64,000 nt of DNA from Dyella amyloliquefaciens (GCF_004296575.1 NZ_SAYT01000001.1:588855-652854), one strand, 5' to 3'; counted from the first letter of the stretch, positions 46,483 to 56,949 are shown. Program-made: numbers and translations. Notes: generated from the sequence alone by a model not told the origin.

Positions 46483-47472
46483 TTACAGCTTCTTCGCCAG
46501 CAGCACTTCCAGTTTGCGCTGATCGACGGCGAACTTGCGGATGCCGTCGGCGAGCTTGTCGGTGGCCATGGCGTCTTCGTTGTGGCCCCAGCGGAAGGCG
46601 GCTTCGGTCATCGGGGCGACCTTCGCCTCGCGCGTGCCGTCGTCGTTCAGTGCGCGCGGCAGCGGCGACTGGTCCTGCTGCAGCTTGTCGAGCAGGTCGG
46701 GGCTGATGGTGAGGCGGTCGCAGCCGGCGAGGGCCTGGATCTGGCCGATGTTGCGGAAGCTCGCGCCCATCACCACGGTGTCGAAGCCGTGCTTCTTGTA
46801 CCAGGCGTAGATGCGGCGCACCGACTTCACGCCCGGGTCTTCTTCCGGCGCGTAGGTCTTGGTGTCGGTGTTGGCGACGTACCAGTCCATGATGCGGCCG
46901 ACGAACGGCGAGATCAGGAATACGCCGGCTTCGGCGCAGGCCACCGCCTGCTCGAACGAGAACAGCAGGGTGAGGTTGCAGTTGATGCCGCGCTTCTCGA
47001 GCTTCTCGGCGGCGCGGATGCCTTCCCAGGTGGAGGCCATCTTGATGAGGATGCGGTCGCGCTTCACGCCCGCTTCTTCATACAGCCCGATGAGGCGCTC
47101 GGCCTTGGCGATGGTGGCGTCGGTGTCGAAGGACAGGCGAGCATCGACTTCGGTGGACACGCGGCCCGGCACCAGTTCGACGATCTTGCGGCCCACGGCG
47201 ACGGCGAGGTGGTCGCCGGCGTCGATCAGCTGCTGTTCGCGCGAATTGCTTTCGGACTTCGCACGCTGCACCGATTCGTCGATCAACGGCGCGTACGCCG
47301 CCGATTCCGTCGCCTTCAGCAGCAGCGAGGGATTGGTGGTGGCGTCTACCGGCTGGTAGCGGGCGATGGCTTCGATGTCACCGGTATCGGCGACGACGGT
47401 GGTGTACTGGCGCAGCTGTTCGAGTTGGGAAGACACGGCGTGGTCCGGCAGGAGAAGGCCGTCATTGTCCAT
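46483..47472 (-). CDS. tal: Transaldolase
   Basis: 329 residues, class matching the E. coli TalB type. It exchanges a dihydroxyacetone unit in the non-oxidative pentose phosphate pathway. [16 protein letters not shown] near residue 40, and the Schiff-base Lys in [20 protein letters not shown] (about 140) are present, as is [18 protein letters not shown] and the FVGRIMDWY segment. The upstream ndh gene ends two bases before its start, so the two are co-transcribed, with ndh first. Confidence 0.96.
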   Translation of the reverse strand: MDNDGLLLPDHAVSSQLEQLRQYTTVVADTGDIEAIARYQPVDATTNPSLLLKATESAAYAPLIDESVQRAKSESNSREQQLIDAGDHLAVAVGRKIVELVPGRVSTEVDARLSFDTDATIAKAERLIGLYEEAGVKRDRILIKMASTWEGIRAAEKLEKRGINCNLTLLFSFEQAVACAEAGVFLISPFVGRIMDWYVANTDTKTYAPEEDPGVKSVRRIYAWYKKHGFDTVVMGASFRNIGQIQALAGCDRLTISPDLLDKLQQDQSPLPRALNDDGTREAKVAPMTEAAFRWGHNEDAMATDKLADGIRKFAVDQRKLEVLLAKKL

Positions 47473-47474
47473 GG

Positions 47475-48767
47475 CTAGGCGTCCCGGGGCAAAGTCGGCG
47501 TCTCATCGGTGCCCGTGACGATGCGGGCGTGGCGCTGGTAGGTCCAGTACGCCCAGGCCCAGTCCAGCATCACCACGAGGCGGTTGCGGAAGCCGATCAG
47601 GAAGGCGATGTGCGCGATCAGCCACACCCACCAGGCGAGCAGGCCGGAGAGTTTCAGACGGCCAAACTGGGCTACGGCAGCCATGCGCCCGATGGTGGCC
47701 AGTGAGCCGTCGTCGCGGTAGCGGAACGGCTGGACCGGCTTTCCCTGCCAACGTGCCTTGAGCGTCGCGGCCACGTAGCGGCCCATCTGCTTGGCCGCCG
47801 GAGCCACGCCGGGCACCGGCTTGCCGTTGGGCTGGGTGACGCTGGCGAGATCGCCGATCACAAAGACCTCCGGATGGCCGGGCACGCTGAGGTCTGGCTC
47901 GACCAGCACGCGCCCGGCGCGATCCAGCGGTGCACCGAGGCGGCGGCCCAATGATGAGGCGGCCACGCCGGCGGCCCACAGCACGGTGCGCGCCGCGTGA
48001 GGCAGGTCGCCCAGCACCACGCCCTGGTCGTCGATGCGGGTGACCGCGGTGCCCAGTCGTACTTCCACGCCGAGCTTCTCCAGCTGACGTTGCGCCTTGT
48101 CCGAGAGCTCGGGCGCGAAGGCAGGCAACAGGCGCGGACCGGCTTCCACCAGCAGCACGTTGGCGTGGCGCGGATCTGCGCGGCGGAACTCGCGGGGCAG
48201 GGTGTGCCGCGCGATCTCGGCCAGCGTGCCGGCCAGTTCCACGCCGGTCGCACCGCCGCCGACCACTACGAAGTTGAGCCAGGCTCGTCGCTGCGCCGGA
48301 TCGTCCTCGCGTTCGGCGCGTTCAAAGGCGAGCAGCACGCGGCGACGGATGGTGAAGGCGTCATCCAGTGTCTTCAGGCCGGGAGCATGGCGCTCCCAGT
48401 CGTCGTGTCCGAAATAGGCGTGCGTAGCGCCAGTGGCGACGACCAGTGCGTCATAGTCGAGCGAGCCGTGGCCGAGCGTCACGCGTCGCTGCGCGAGATC
48501 GACATCCAGCGCTTCGTCCATCAACACGGTGACGTTGGCCTGACCTCGCAGGATCTGCCGCAGTGGCGCGGCGATGGACGGCGCGGAAAGCCCCGCCGTG
48601 GCGACCTGGTAGAGCAGCGGCTGGAACAGATGATGGTTGCGCCGGTCGATCAGGGTGATGCGGGCCTTGGTATCGGCCAGCCCACGTGCCACGGCCAGGC
48701 CACCGAAGCCGCCGCCGAGGATGACGACGTGAGGACGCGGATCGGGGGAGGATGCGTTGCCTTCCAT
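47475..48767 (-). CDS. ndh: Type II NADH dehydrogenase / NAD(P)-FAD oxidoreductase
   Basis: 430 residues. FAD-binding [19 protein letters not shown] (about 13-31), followed by [23 protein letters not shown], the signature of NDH-2 enzymes; NAD-binding [19 protein letters not shown] (about 163-181), and the later [12 protein letters not shown] motif. A C-terminal membrane-associating amphipathic segment ends with [19 protein letters not shown]. It passes electrons from NADH to quinone without proton pumping. Paired with tal by a two-base gap. Confidence 0.9.
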   Translation of the reverse strand: MEGNASSPDPRPHVVILGGGFGGLAVARGLADTKARITLIDRRNHHLFQPLLYQVATAGLSAPSIAAPLRQILRGQANVTVLMDEALDVDLAQRRVTLGHGSLDYDALVVATGATHAYFGHDDWERHAPGLKTLDDAFTIRRRVLLAFERAEREDDPAQRRAWLNFVVVGGGATGVELAGTLAEIARHTLPREFRRADPRHANVLLVEAGPRLLPAFAPELSDKAQRQLEKLGVEVRLGTAVTRIDDQGVVLGDLPHAARTVLWAAGVAASSLGRRLGAPLDRAGRVLVEPDLSVPGHPEVFVIGDLASVTQPNGKPVPGVAPAAKQMGRYVAATLKARWQGKPVQPFRYRDDGSLATIGRMAAVAQFGRLKLSGLLAWWVWLIAHIAFLIGFRNRLVVMLDWAWAYWTYQRHARIVTGTDETPTLPRDA

Positions 48768-48818
48768 GGGATGCCTCGTGTGATGTCGGGAATCATGGGA
48801 GGTCGCATCGTGGCCCCG

Positions 48819-50987
48819 TCAGTAGAGATCGATGGGGTCGACGTCGAGCGACCAGCGCACGCGACGCGAGGAGGGTAGCGTCGACAGCATGCGGTACCAG
48901 GGACGCAAGGCGGTGTGCAGCGCGCTGCGCGTTTCTGCCTCGATCAGCAGTTGGCCACGATGGCGGCCCGCGCGCAGCGGCATCGGCGCGGGCATGGGGC
49001 CGGCCAGTTGCAGCGGGGCGCCGGCCAGCGCGTTGGCCGCATCGGCAAGAAAGGCATCGACGTGCTCGCGTTGGTGTGCTTCGGCGCGCAGCAGGACCTG
49101 GTGTCCGTAAGGCGGCAACTGCACGCTGCGGCGCTCTTCCAGCAGGGTGGCTGCAGCGGCGGCATAGCCTTGCGCAAGCAGCTGGCGCAGCAGTGGATGC
49201 TCGGGATGATGCGTCTGCAACAGGACTCGTCCGGGCTTGCGCGCGCGACCGGCGCGACCGGCGACCTGCACCACCAGCTGGGACAGGCGCTCGCTGGCGC
49301 GGAAATCGACGCTATGCAGGCCTTCGTCCACGCCCACGATGGCGACCAGGGTGAGGTTGGGCAGGTCGTGTCCCTTGGCCAGCATCTGCGTGCCGACCAG
49401 GATGGCCGGGCGATCCTCGTGCAGGCTTTCCAGCAGTTGCTCGAAGGCATCGCGACGACGCGTGGTTTCGCGGTCGATGCGCATCACCGGCACCTCGGGG
49501 AACTGCGCGGTAAGCGCTTCTTCCAACCGTTCCGTGCCCTGGCCTTGCGGCTTGAGGTCGGGCGCGCCGCACGCCGGGCACTGGGCGGGAAGGCGCGCGG
49601 TGTAGTCGCAGTGATGGCAGATGAGCTGGCGGCGTCCCGCATGCAGCGTCATCGGATGTTCGCAGCGCGGGCACTCGGCGTGCCAGCCGCAGGCATGGCA
49701 GAGCAGTACCGGCGCGTAGCCCCGGCGGTTGCGGAACACCAGCGCCTGTTCGCCGCGCGCCACGGTATCGGCGACGGCGGCCAGCAGGGCGGGAGACAGG
49801 CCGTGCTCCAGTCGCTGCGCACGCATGTCCACGATCTGCACCTGCGGCGGACGGATCGCGCCGGGGCGCGCACGCAGGCGCAGGGAGCGATAGCGGCCGG
49901 CCTGCACGTTGGCCAGTGTCTCCAGTGACGGCGTGGCCGACCCCAGTACCACCGGCACCTTTAAAGCGCGCGCACGTAGCAGCGCGAGGTCGCGGGCGTG
50001 ATAACGGAAGCCTTCCTGCTGCTTGTAGGCGCTGTCGTGCTCCTCGTCGATCACGATCAGGCCGGCATGCGGCAGCGGGGTGAACACGGCCGAGCGCGTA
50101 CCCAGGATCACCTTGGCCTCGCCGGATCGCGCGCGCAGCCAGGCACGCGCGCGATCACCTTCGGCAAGGTTGGAATGCAGCACTTCCACCGCGACGCCCA
50201 GGCGGTCGCGCACGCGTCGCACGGTCTGCGGGGCGAGTCCGATTTCGGGCACCAGCAGCAGCGCCTGCTTGCCCTGGGCGATCACCTGTTCGATCAGGGC
50301 GAGGTAGACCTCGGTCTTGCCGCTGCCGGTGACACCGTCCAGCAGGAAGGGCTGGAAGTGGCCGAGCGACTCACCGATGGCGGCGACGGCCTCGCGCTGC
50401 TCGGTCGTCAGCTCGGGTGGCGTGGTGACTGGCGCAGGCGCGCTTCCGGCAAGTTCCGTCCGTTCGATCAGGCCGGCGTCGTCGAGTCGCCGGGCGGCGT
50501 CGCGCCAGCCGGGCAACACTTCATGCAGCAGGGTGGCGGTCAGCGGGCCGCGCGCCAGCGCCTCGAGCAGCGCCCGGCTGCCGCCCCGTCGGCTGCCGGC
50601 GTCGAGCGCGCTACGACCGGCGGCGGTCAGCGTCCAGGCCTCCTCGCGCAGGTCGGGCAGCGGGCGATCCTCGCGCAGGGCGAGCGGCAGCGCGTTGGCG
50701 TAGGCCTCGCCAGGTGCACCTAGCCAGTAGTCGGCGGCGCGGGCAAGGGTGGCCATCAGTTCGGCGTCGAGCAGCGGGCTGTCATCCAGCACCTTGAGCA
50801 CCCGCTTGAGGCGGGTGCTGCCGACGGCAGCCTCCACCTCGGCCTCCACCACCACGCCCACCGCCTTGCCCTTGCCAAACGGCACCAGCACCCGACTGCC
50901 CACGTCCGCCCGGCCCAGGGAGGCAGGCAGGTAGTCGAACAGGGTCGGTAGAGGAACCGGGAGGGCGACGCGTAGGACGGCGGGCAT
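48819..50987 (-). CDS. priA: Primosomal protein N' (replication restart helicase)
   Basis: 722 residues from ATG 50987 (GAGGT upstream). N-terminal DNA-binding domain (about 1-105), then Walker A GVTGSGKTEVYLALIEQ, motif II IDEEHDSAYKQ, and the zinc-binding cysteine set LLCHACGWHAECPRCEHPM ... CHHCDYTARLPAQCPACG. Helicase motifs V-VI include GTQMLAKGHDLPNLTLV and RAGRARKPG. PriA reloads the replisome at stalled forks. Its upstream region contains a trio of DnaA-box-like sequences, an unusual neighbour for a restart gene. Confidence 0.96.
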   Translation of the reverse strand: MPAVLRVALPVPLPTLFDYLPASLGRADVGSRVLVPFGKGKAVGVVVEAEVEAAVGSTRLKRVLKVLDDSPLLDAELMATLARAADYWLGAPGEAYANALPLALREDRPLPDLREEAWTLTAAGRSALDAGSRRGGSRALLEALARGPLTATLLHEVLPGWRDAARRLDDAGLIERTELAGSAPAPVTTPPELTTEQREAVAAIGESLGHFQPFLLDGVTGSGKTEVYLALIEQVIAQGKQALLLVPEIGLAPQTVRRVRDRLGVAVEVLHSNLAEGDRARAWLRARSGEAKVILGTRSAVFTPLPHAGLIVIDEEHDSAYKQQEGFRYHARDLALLRARALKVPVVLGSATPSLETLANVQAGRYRSLRLRARPGAIRPPQVQIVDMRAQRLEHGLSPALLAAVADTVARGEQALVFRNRRGYAPVLLCHACGWHAECPRCEHPMTLHAGRRQLICHHCDYTARLPAQCPACGAPDLKPQGQGTERLEEALTAQFPEVPVMRIDRETTRRRDAFEQLLESLHEDRPAILVGTQMLAKGHDLPNLTLVAIVGVDEGLHSVDFRASERLSQLVVQVAGRAGRARKPGRVLLQTHHPEHPLLRQLLAQGYAAAAATLLEERRSVQLPPYGHQVLLRAEAHQREHVDAFLADAANALAGAPLQLAGPMPAPMPLRAGRHRGQLLIEAETRSALHTALRPWYRMLSTLPSSRRVRWSLDVDPIDLY

Positions 50988-51142
50988 GTACACCTCGTGA
51001 CGGGGCAGTGTAACCGGCCCGCCACCGAGGGACGAGGCGAGCATGCGCGGGCGAATGGTCTGTTGGCGCCGAGTTGCGGGGGCTTGCTGCCCCGTCATCT
51101 AGGAAAGGGGGCTAAGTGACTATTGGCACGGGGCTTTTGTGG

Positions 51143-51177
51143 TTATCCACAGCGTCTGTGGATAAGTCTGTGGATCG
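51143..51177. promoter_or_regulatory. Three DnaA-box-like sites upstream of priA
   Basis: TTATCCACA (51143-51151), TGTGGATAA (51157-51165) and TGTGGATCG (51169-51177): two match the strong DnaA box exactly, on opposite strands, and the third is close. The rest of the 50988-51446 gap holds an A/T-rich stretch (51237-51312), a 9-bp inverted repeat CACGGGTCT/AGACCCGTG (51315-51341) and a terminator at 51354; no gene. Confidence 0.6.
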
Positions 51178-51353
51178 TGCGTTGAAGGAGGCCCCCCAGG
51201 CGCATGAAAACGCCCTTGAGCACGTACTGCGCAACTTTTAACCATGCTGAAATATGTATTTAAATCAGCCACTTAAAATTTGCAGAAAGCCAGTGTTCAT
51301 ACAATTGCCATAGGCACGGGTCTTGCCTTGACAGACCCGTGACGCTGTGCAAA

Positions 51354-51367
51354 ACCCCCTTCGGGGT
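51354..51367 (-). terminator. Terminator of the DUF3667 gene
   Basis: On the minus strand ACCCC, GAAG, GGGGT then TTTTGC; a short 5-bp stem, about 80 bases after the gene. Confidence 0.45.
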
Positions 51368-51446
51368 AGCGGAAACGTGGCTGGAAACCGGCTTGCCTGC
51401 GCGGTTTGTATGTGATCCGTGTCACAAAAAATTCGCGCTGCCAGCG

Positions 51447-52565
51447 TCAGTGCGCGAGGCCCAGCAAGGCGGCAAAACCCAGGGCAAAACTGATCAGCCA
51501 CGTGTAGCACCAGCCGATGAACAGGTACTTCACCGTGGTCAGGAACCAGCCTTGGCGGTAGACCCGCTTCTGCATGATCAGCAGGTAGATCGGTACCCAG
51601 ATACCCAGCGCCCAGATGACCACTAGCAGCGGCGTGCTCACCCAGGCGGCGTGCGGCACCAGCCAGCTACGCAGGCCGCCGACCAGTACGCCGAGGAACA
51701 GGACCAGGAACATGAAGGCGTGGCTGTGCAGCGCCACGATCAGGTGCTCCATATAAAGGCGGCGCTTGAACACGTACATCAGCTTCAGCAGCAGGGCAAA
51801 CAGTGGCATCACCACGAACATGGTCTGCGGCAGTACACCGAAGATGCCCGCCAGGATCCGCTCCTGGGCAGCGGCGCCTTCCTCGCCGCCGACCATCGCG
51901 CCCCGCAGGTTGGTGCCCATGTGCTCAATCGAGCGGTTGAGGCTCCGGACCATGCTGTCGGGCAGCCAGCTTGATTCGATCTTGTTCTGGTGGAAGTCCC
52001 AGCCGTCCTCGGTCTGCACAGGCAGCGGCGCGGCGCCCAGCTGCTCCAGGCGGTGGTTGGCGTGGTCGCGTTCCACGCTGACCAGCTTGCGGATGGTCTT
52101 CTTGCCGTGCTCGGCGCTGTCCGCCGCCTTGTCGATGTCCTTGCGCATCGTCTCGAAGTGGGCACGCACCGCGTCGGGGGTGGTGTCCTTGGCAAAGTCA
52201 CCGGTACCGGCGCTGGCTTCGAGGTTGGTGTCGGTGAAACCGACGTTGTCGATGGCGATGCGGGTAACGAAGAAGGCCAGCAGGCACAACACGAACATCA
52301 GGCGGAACGGCGCCACATAGCGCTGCCGACGCCCGGAGAAGTACTCCATGGTGAGGAAGCCGGGCCGGTAGAACAGCGGCGGCACCGTGTGCACCACGCG
52401 ACCGTCGATGTGCAGCACCATGTCGAGCGTGTCCTCGACCATGTGGTGCATGGGCCGCAGCACCGAATGGATCGATTGCCCGCATTCGTGGCAGAACTCG
52501 CCCTGCATGGGCGTACTGCAGTTGGCGCAGTGAAGCCCCTCGAACGACACCAGTTCCTTCTTCAT
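51447..52565 (-). CDS. DUF3667 membrane protein with zinc ribbon
   Basis: 372 residues. An N-terminal zinc ribbon (CANC near residue 13-16 and CHEC near 25-28) is followed by a DUF3667-type region: HSVLRPMHHMVEDTLDMVLHIDGRVVHTVPPLFYRPGFLTMEYFSGRRQRYVAPFRL, a first membrane helix (about 90-105), a long soluble insert (about 105-235) and four C-terminal helices. Such proteins are common in Xanthomonadales; function is unknown. It is divergent from the MATE transporter gene. Confidence 0.82.
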   Translation of the reverse strand: MKKELVSFEGLHCANCSTPMQGEFCHECGQSIHSVLRPMHHMVEDTLDMVLHIDGRVVHTVPPLFYRPGFLTMEYFSGRRQRYVAPFRLMFVLCLLAFFVTRIAIDNVGFTDTNLEASAGTGDFAKDTTPDAVRAHFETMRKDIDKAADSAEHGKKTIRKLVSVERDHANHRLEQLGAAPLPVQTEDGWDFHQNKIESSWLPDSMVRSLNRSIEHMGTNLRGAMVGGEEGAAAQERILAGIFGVLPQTMFVVMPLFALLLKLMYVFKRRLYMEHLIVALHSHAFMFLVLFLGVLVGGLRSWLVPHAAWVSTPLLVVIWALGIWVPIYLLIMQKRVYRQGWFLTTVKYLFIGWCYTWLISFALGFAALLGLAH

Positions 52566-52705
52566 GTGTCTCCCCCCGACTCAATCAGCCCGCGATCTTG
52601 GCACAAGCGGGTGACATAGGCATGGCCCGTCGGGACCCTGCGCCTGGTGCCGTCGGAAGGCTCCGTACGCCGGTGCGCTAGAATGCCGGACCCAGGAGTA
52701 TTCCC

Positions 52706-54073
52706 ATGTTTTCTTTCCGCCCCGATCGCGCCAGGGTGGCGCACGAGGTTGGCGCCACGGTGCGCCTTGCCCTACCGCTGATTGCCGCGCAGCTGGCTGC
52801 GGTGGGCCCGAACTTCGTCGATGCCGTGCTCGCCGGGCACCTGAATGCGCACGTGCAGGCGGCCGTCACCACGGCGGTGAGCATCTGGGCGCTGGCGCTG
52901 GTGAGCGGGCTCGGCATGATGATGGCCGTGCCGCCGTCGGTGGCGCAGCTCGATGGTGCCGGCCGCCGCCATGAAGTGGGCGCGGTATTCGTGCAGGCGC
53001 TGTGGTTGGCGTGGGCCATGGGCATCGTGATGTGGTTCCTGGTGCGCAATGCCACCCCGATGCTGGACTGGATCGGCGTCGTACCGACGCTGCGCATCGA
53101 CGTGATGCACTTCCTGCATGCGATCAGCTGGGCCGGCCCCGCGTTGACCAGCTACTTCGCGCTGCGTGGCCTGTCCGAGGGTCTGTCGATGACGCGGCCC
53201 TCGATGTACTTCAGCTTTGGCGGCCTGTTGGTGCTGGCGCCACTGGGTTACGTGCTGATGTACGGCAAGTTCGGCCTGCCGGCATTGGGCTCGTTGGGCA
53301 GCGGCATCGCCACTGCCGCCGTACTGTGGCTGGAGATGGCGGGCTTTGCGCTCTACGTTGCCAAGCACCCGGCGTATCGCGACCTTGGCCTGCGCGAGGG
53401 CCTGTCCTGGCCCAAGCCGAAGATGCTGCTGGATCTTTTGAAAATTGGTGGCCCGATGGCGGTGACCCTGCTGGCCGAAGGTGGCCTGTTCGTGGCGGTG
53501 GCACTCGCCATCGCGACGTTGGGCGAGACGGTGGTGGCGAGCCATCAGGTGGCGCTGAGCGTGGCGACCGTCGCCTTCATGGTCCCGCTGGGGCTGTCGA
53601 TGGCGATCACGGTGCGCGTGGGCAATGCGGTGGGCCGCGGCGATGCACGCGGCGTGCGCTACGCCGGCCTGTGCGGCATCGGGTTGGCGCTGTGCGTGCA
53701 GACCGTGTCGTCCTCGCTGATGCTGGGCATTCCGCACCTGCTGGCCAGCATGTATACGCACGACGCGGCGGTGATCGCGCTGGCGGCGCAGCTGATGCTG
53801 CTGGCCGGCTTCTTCCAGTTCTCCGATGGCATCCAGGTCACCTCCAACGGTGCCCTGCGCGGTCTCAAGGACACCCGCGTGCCGATGGTGATCACCCTCT
53901 TCGCCTACTGGGGCGTGGGCATGCCGGTGGGCTGGTGGCTGGCATTCCGCCACGGCATGGGCGCGCGTGGCATGTGGATGGGTCTGATAGCCGGCCTGAC
54001 CATGGCGGCCGTGCTGCTGTTTACCCGCTTCTGTCGCAGCGCCTTCCGCGAACGCTGGCAGCGTCCGGTCTGA
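52706..54073 (+). CDS. MATE-family multidrug efflux transporter (NorM-like)
   Basis: 455 residues with about twelve membrane helices. Motifs ALPLIAAQLAAVGPNFVDAVLAGHL at the start, PSVAQLDGAGRRHEVG after helix 2, and VGNAVGRGDARGVRYAG in the second half mark the MATE fold with its two six-helix halves. It exports cationic drugs in exchange for Na+ or H+. AGGAG nine bases before the ATG. SppA follows on the same strand after 115 bases, probably independently. Confidence 0.9.
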   Translation: MFSFRPDRARVAHEVGATVRLALPLIAAQLAAVGPNFVDAVLAGHLNAHVQAAVTTAVSIWALALVSGLGMMMAVPPSVAQLDGAGRRHEVGAVFVQALWLAWAMGIVMWFLVRNATPMLDWIGVVPTLRIDVMHFLHAISWAGPALTSYFALRGLSEGLSMTRPSMYFSFGGLLVLAPLGYVLMYGKFGLPALGSLGSGIATAAVLWLEMAGFALYVAKHPAYRDLGLREGLSWPKPKMLLDLLKIGGPMAVTLLAEGGLFVAVALAIATLGETVVASHQVALSVATVAFMVPLGLSMAITVRVGNAVGRGDARGVRYAGLCGIGLALCVQTVSSSLMLGIPHLLASMYTHDAAVIALAAQLMLLAGFFQFSDGIQVTSNGALRGLKDTRVPMVITLFAYWGVGMPVGWWLAFRHGMGARGMWMGLIAGLTMAAVLLFTRFCRSAFRERWQRPV

Positions 54074-54188
54074 AGTCAGCGAGGTGCCACGGTGGCACAG
54101 CGGGCGTCAGCTTGCTGTGTCTCCAGCGCTACATGACCTGCGCTGCGCGAACGGCTACGCTGTCACCGACATTCTGAGGAACCTTCGC

Positions 54189-56054
54189 ATGACGGAGCGC
54201 CGCCCCAACGGTTTCTGGGCTTTTCTCTGTGCCCTCGGGCGCGGAATCAACGTGGTCAGGGTGGTCATCCTCAACCTGGTCTTCTTCTTCTTCTTTTTCA
54301 TCGTGCTGCTGGTGCTGCTGGGCGGCTACCTGGGCAGCCGCGGCGAGCACGCGATCCTCAGCGACAGCGTGCTGGTGATCAAGCCGAAGGGCGAACTGGT
54401 CGAGCAGTACAGCATCGAGCCGATGGAGCGCCTGCTGGCCCAGCTCTCGGGCAATCCGCCCAAGCAGATCCAGCTGCGCGACCTGGTGGGCGCCATTGAC
54501 GCGGCGGCGAAGGACACGCGCATCACGCGCATCCTGCTTGAGCCGGGCGAACTGCAGGGCGGCGGTTTCGCGGCGCTGCGAGAAGTGGGCGCCTCGCTGG
54601 ACCGCTTCCGCGCGGCCGGCAAGCCGGTAATCGTGTGGGCGCCGAGTTACGACCAGGGCCAGTATTACCTGGCCGCGCACGCGGACCGCGTGCTGGTCGA
54701 TCCCCAGGGCGGCGTGATGATCACCGGCCTGGCCAACTACCGTCTGTTCTACAAGGACCTGCTCGACAAGCTCGGCGTGGACGTGCACCTGTTCCGCGTG
54801 GGCCAGTTCAAGAGTGCCGCCGAGCCGTACATCCTCGATCACGCCTCGCCCGAGGCCAAGGAAGCGGACAGCTTCTGGATGGGCGGGCTGTGGGACAGCT
54901 ACATCAACGAGGTGGCGAAGCTGCGCAAGATCGAGCCCGCGACGCTGCGCGCCGACATCGACGGCCTGCCGGACAAGATTGCCGCCGCACGCGGCGATCT
55001 GGGGCAGCTGTCGCTGGAACAGCATCTGGTCGATGGCGTGGCGACGCCAGCCGAGCTCGAGGCGATGATGCGCAAGGAAGGCGTGCCCGCCGGCAAGAAG
55101 AGCGAGGGCTTCCGCCAGATTTCCTTGCAGCGCTATGGCGCCAACCTGCCTGACACCGACGGCGGCCTTGATCCAGGCGTGTCGGTGGTGGTGGCCGAGG
55201 GCGAGATTTCCGGTGGCAAGCAGCCGCAGGGTTCGGTGGGCGGCGATTCCACCGCCGCATTGATCCGCGCCGCGCGCCTGGACAAGCGCACCAAGGCGCT
55301 GGTGTTGCGCGTGAACTCGCCGGGTGGCGAGGTGTACGCGGCCGAGCAGATCCGTCGCGAAGTGGCGTTGACGCGCGAAGCCGGCATCCCGGTGATCGTT
55401 TCGATGGGCAACGTGGCCGCCAGCGGTGGTTACTGGATATCGATGAATGCCGATCGCATCTACGCCCAGCCCAACACCATCACCGGTTCCATCGGCATCT
55501 TCGGCATGGTGATGACCGTGCCGGGCACGCTGGACAAGCTAGGCGTGAAGAACGACGGCGTCGGCACCAGCCCGCTTGCCGGCGCGTTCGACATCACGCG
55601 TCCGCTCGACCCCAAGGTGGGCACGGTGATCCAGGCCACCATCGAAAAGGGTTATCGCGATTTCGTGGGCCAGGTGGCCAAGGCACGCGGCAAGCCGTAT
55701 GACGCCATCGACACCATTGCGCAGGGTCGCGTGTGGACCGGCCAGCAGGCACTCGATCGCGGCCTGGTCGACCAGTTGGGCGGGCTCGGCGACGCGGTTG
55801 CCGATGCGGCCTCGCGCGCCAAGCTCGGCAAGGCATACCCGGTGCGCTACGTCGAGGAATCGCTGGGCGGCTTCGAGCAGTTCCTGGTGAACCTCAACGA
55901 GAGTGCGATGGTGCGGGTGGCGCAGTCGTACGGCCTGCAGCTTCCCGCATGGGTGGCACACATCGACACGATGGCGCCGGAGCTGAAGCTGCTGCGCACG
56001 GCGCAGTCGGGCCGGCCGAACGTCTACGCGTACTGCTTCTGCACGCCGCGCTGA
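54189..56054 (+). CDS. sppA: Signal peptide peptidase SppA (67K type)
   Basis: 621 residues, the long duplicated form. An N-terminal membrane anchor (about 20-45) is followed by two S49 protease-like halves. The catalytic Lys lies in FRVGQFKSAAEPY (about residue 213) in the first half and the Ser in NVAASGGYWIS (about 415) in the second, as in the E. coli enzyme. It degrades cleaved signal peptides in the inner membrane. AGGA precedes the chosen ATG by seven bases. A strong terminator follows. Confidence 0.94.
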   Translation: MTERRPNGFWAFLCALGRGINVVRVVILNLVFFFFFFIVLLVLLGGYLGSRGEHAILSDSVLVIKPKGELVEQYSIEPMERLLAQLSGNPPKQIQLRDLVGAIDAAAKDTRITRILLEPGELQGGGFAALREVGASLDRFRAAGKPVIVWAPSYDQGQYYLAAHADRVLVDPQGGVMITGLANYRLFYKDLLDKLGVDVHLFRVGQFKSAAEPYILDHASPEAKEADSFWMGGLWDSYINEVAKLRKIEPATLRADIDGLPDKIAAARGDLGQLSLEQHLVDGVATPAELEAMMRKEGVPAGKKSEGFRQISLQRYGANLPDTDGGLDPGVSVVVAEGEISGGKQPQGSVGGDSTAALIRAARLDKRTKALVLRVNSPGGEVYAAEQIRREVALTREAGIPVIVSMGNVAASGGYWISMNADRIYAQPNTITGSIGIFGMVMTVPGTLDKLGVKNDGVGTSPLAGAFDITRPLDPKVGTVIQATIEKGYRDFVGQVAKARGKPYDAIDTIAQGRVWTGQQALDRGLVDQLGGLGDAVADAASRAKLGKAYPVRYVEESLGGFEQFLVNLNESAMVRVAQSYGLQLPAWVAHIDTMAPELKLLRTAQSGRPNVYAYCFCTPR

Positions 56055-56076
56055 GCGCGGCAGGCATCCGCAACGC

Positions 56077-56108
56077 AAAGGCCCCGGTGAAAACCGGGGC
56101 CTTTTGTT
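56077..56108. terminator. Bidirectional terminator between sppA and the ABC ATPase gene
   Basis: AAAGGCCCCGGT (56077-56088), GAAA, ACCGGGGCCTTT (56093-56104), then TGTTTT on the plus strand. Confidence 0.9.
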
Positions 56109-56124
56109 TTATTCGTCGTGCCGG

Positions 56125-56949
56125 TTACGCCACGGCTGCGCTGTAGTAGTCGCCGTTCCGTTGCACGCGCACCGGCATGCCGAATGTTTCGCTCAGCGCG
56201 GCATCGGTGAGCACCTGGTTCTTGTCGCCCTGGTGCAGCAGGTGGCCGTCGCGCAGCAGCACGACCCGCTCGATCTCGGGCAGGATCTCTTCGATGTGAT
56301 GCGTCACCAGCAGCAGGGTCGTACCGCTGCGGGCGAGCCCGCGCAGGCTCTCCAGGAAGCGCCGCCGGCTGGCCATGTCGAGGCCAGCGCAAGGCTCGTC
56401 GAGCAGCAACGCACGCGGGCGGTGCACCAGCGCCCGTGCAATCAACACGCGCCTCGCCTCGCCGGTGGAGAGGCTTGCCATGCGCCGGCCCAGCAGGTGC
56501 GTGGCGCCGGCGTGGGCCAGTGCCTCGTCGGCGCGTTCGCGCATTGCATCGGTGACACGATGGTCCAGCCCGAGTCGTCGCGCGGCGAAAAAGCTCGACA
56601 GCACGGCCTCGGAAACCTCCAGCGCCGCATCGCTGGTGCAGTCGTCCTGCAGCGACGGCGACACGATGCCGAGCAGGCCACGCAGTTCCGACACATGCCA
56701 GCGGTCACGCCCGAACACGTGCATGGATGGACTGCCATCACCGCGTGCCAGCGGGTACAGCTCGCGCGTGATCAGGCGCACCAGGGTCGATTTGCCTGCG
56801 CCATTGGCGCCGAGGATCGCGGTGTGTTCGCCTGCATCGATACGCAGGCTGAAGTGGTCGAGGATCAGACGATCGCCGCGCATCACGCTCGCGCCGTCGA
56901 TCTCCAGCAGTGGCACGGAGGCCAGTTCGTCAGGGTGGGGGACGTTCAT
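56125..56949 (-). CDS. Stand-alone ABC transporter ATP-binding protein
   Basis: 274 residues from ATG 56949; ATG 56961 adds four. Walker A AILGANGAGKSTLVRLI (about 45-61), signature SLSTGEARRVLIARAL and Walker B RALLLDEPCAGLD, with H-loop VTHHIEE. A longer insert (GDGSPSMHVFGRDRWHVSELRGLLGIVSPSLQ) resembles ModF/PhrA-type ATPases, which act without a dedicated permease. The substrate or partner is unknown. Confidence 0.88.
   Translation of the reverse strand: MNVPHPDELASVPLLEIDGASVMRGDRLILDHFSLRIDAGEHTAILGANGAGKSTLVRLITRELYPLARGDGSPSMHVFGRDRWHVSELRGLLGIVSPSLQDDCTSDAALEVSEAVLSSFFAARRLGLDHRVTDAMRERADEALAHAGATHLLGRRMASLSTGEARRVLIARALVHRPRALLLDEPCAGLDMASRRRFLESLRGLARSGTTLLLVTHHIEEILPEIERVVLLRDGHLLHQGDKNQVLTDAALSETFGMPVRVQRNGDYYSAAVA

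Noticed and set aside
51230..51312. A/T-rich stretch near DnaA boxes as a replication origin
   Set aside because: Two exact boxes and an A/T-rich run are suggestive, but no dnaA, dnaN or other origin-linked genes are in the window, so an origin is not claimed.
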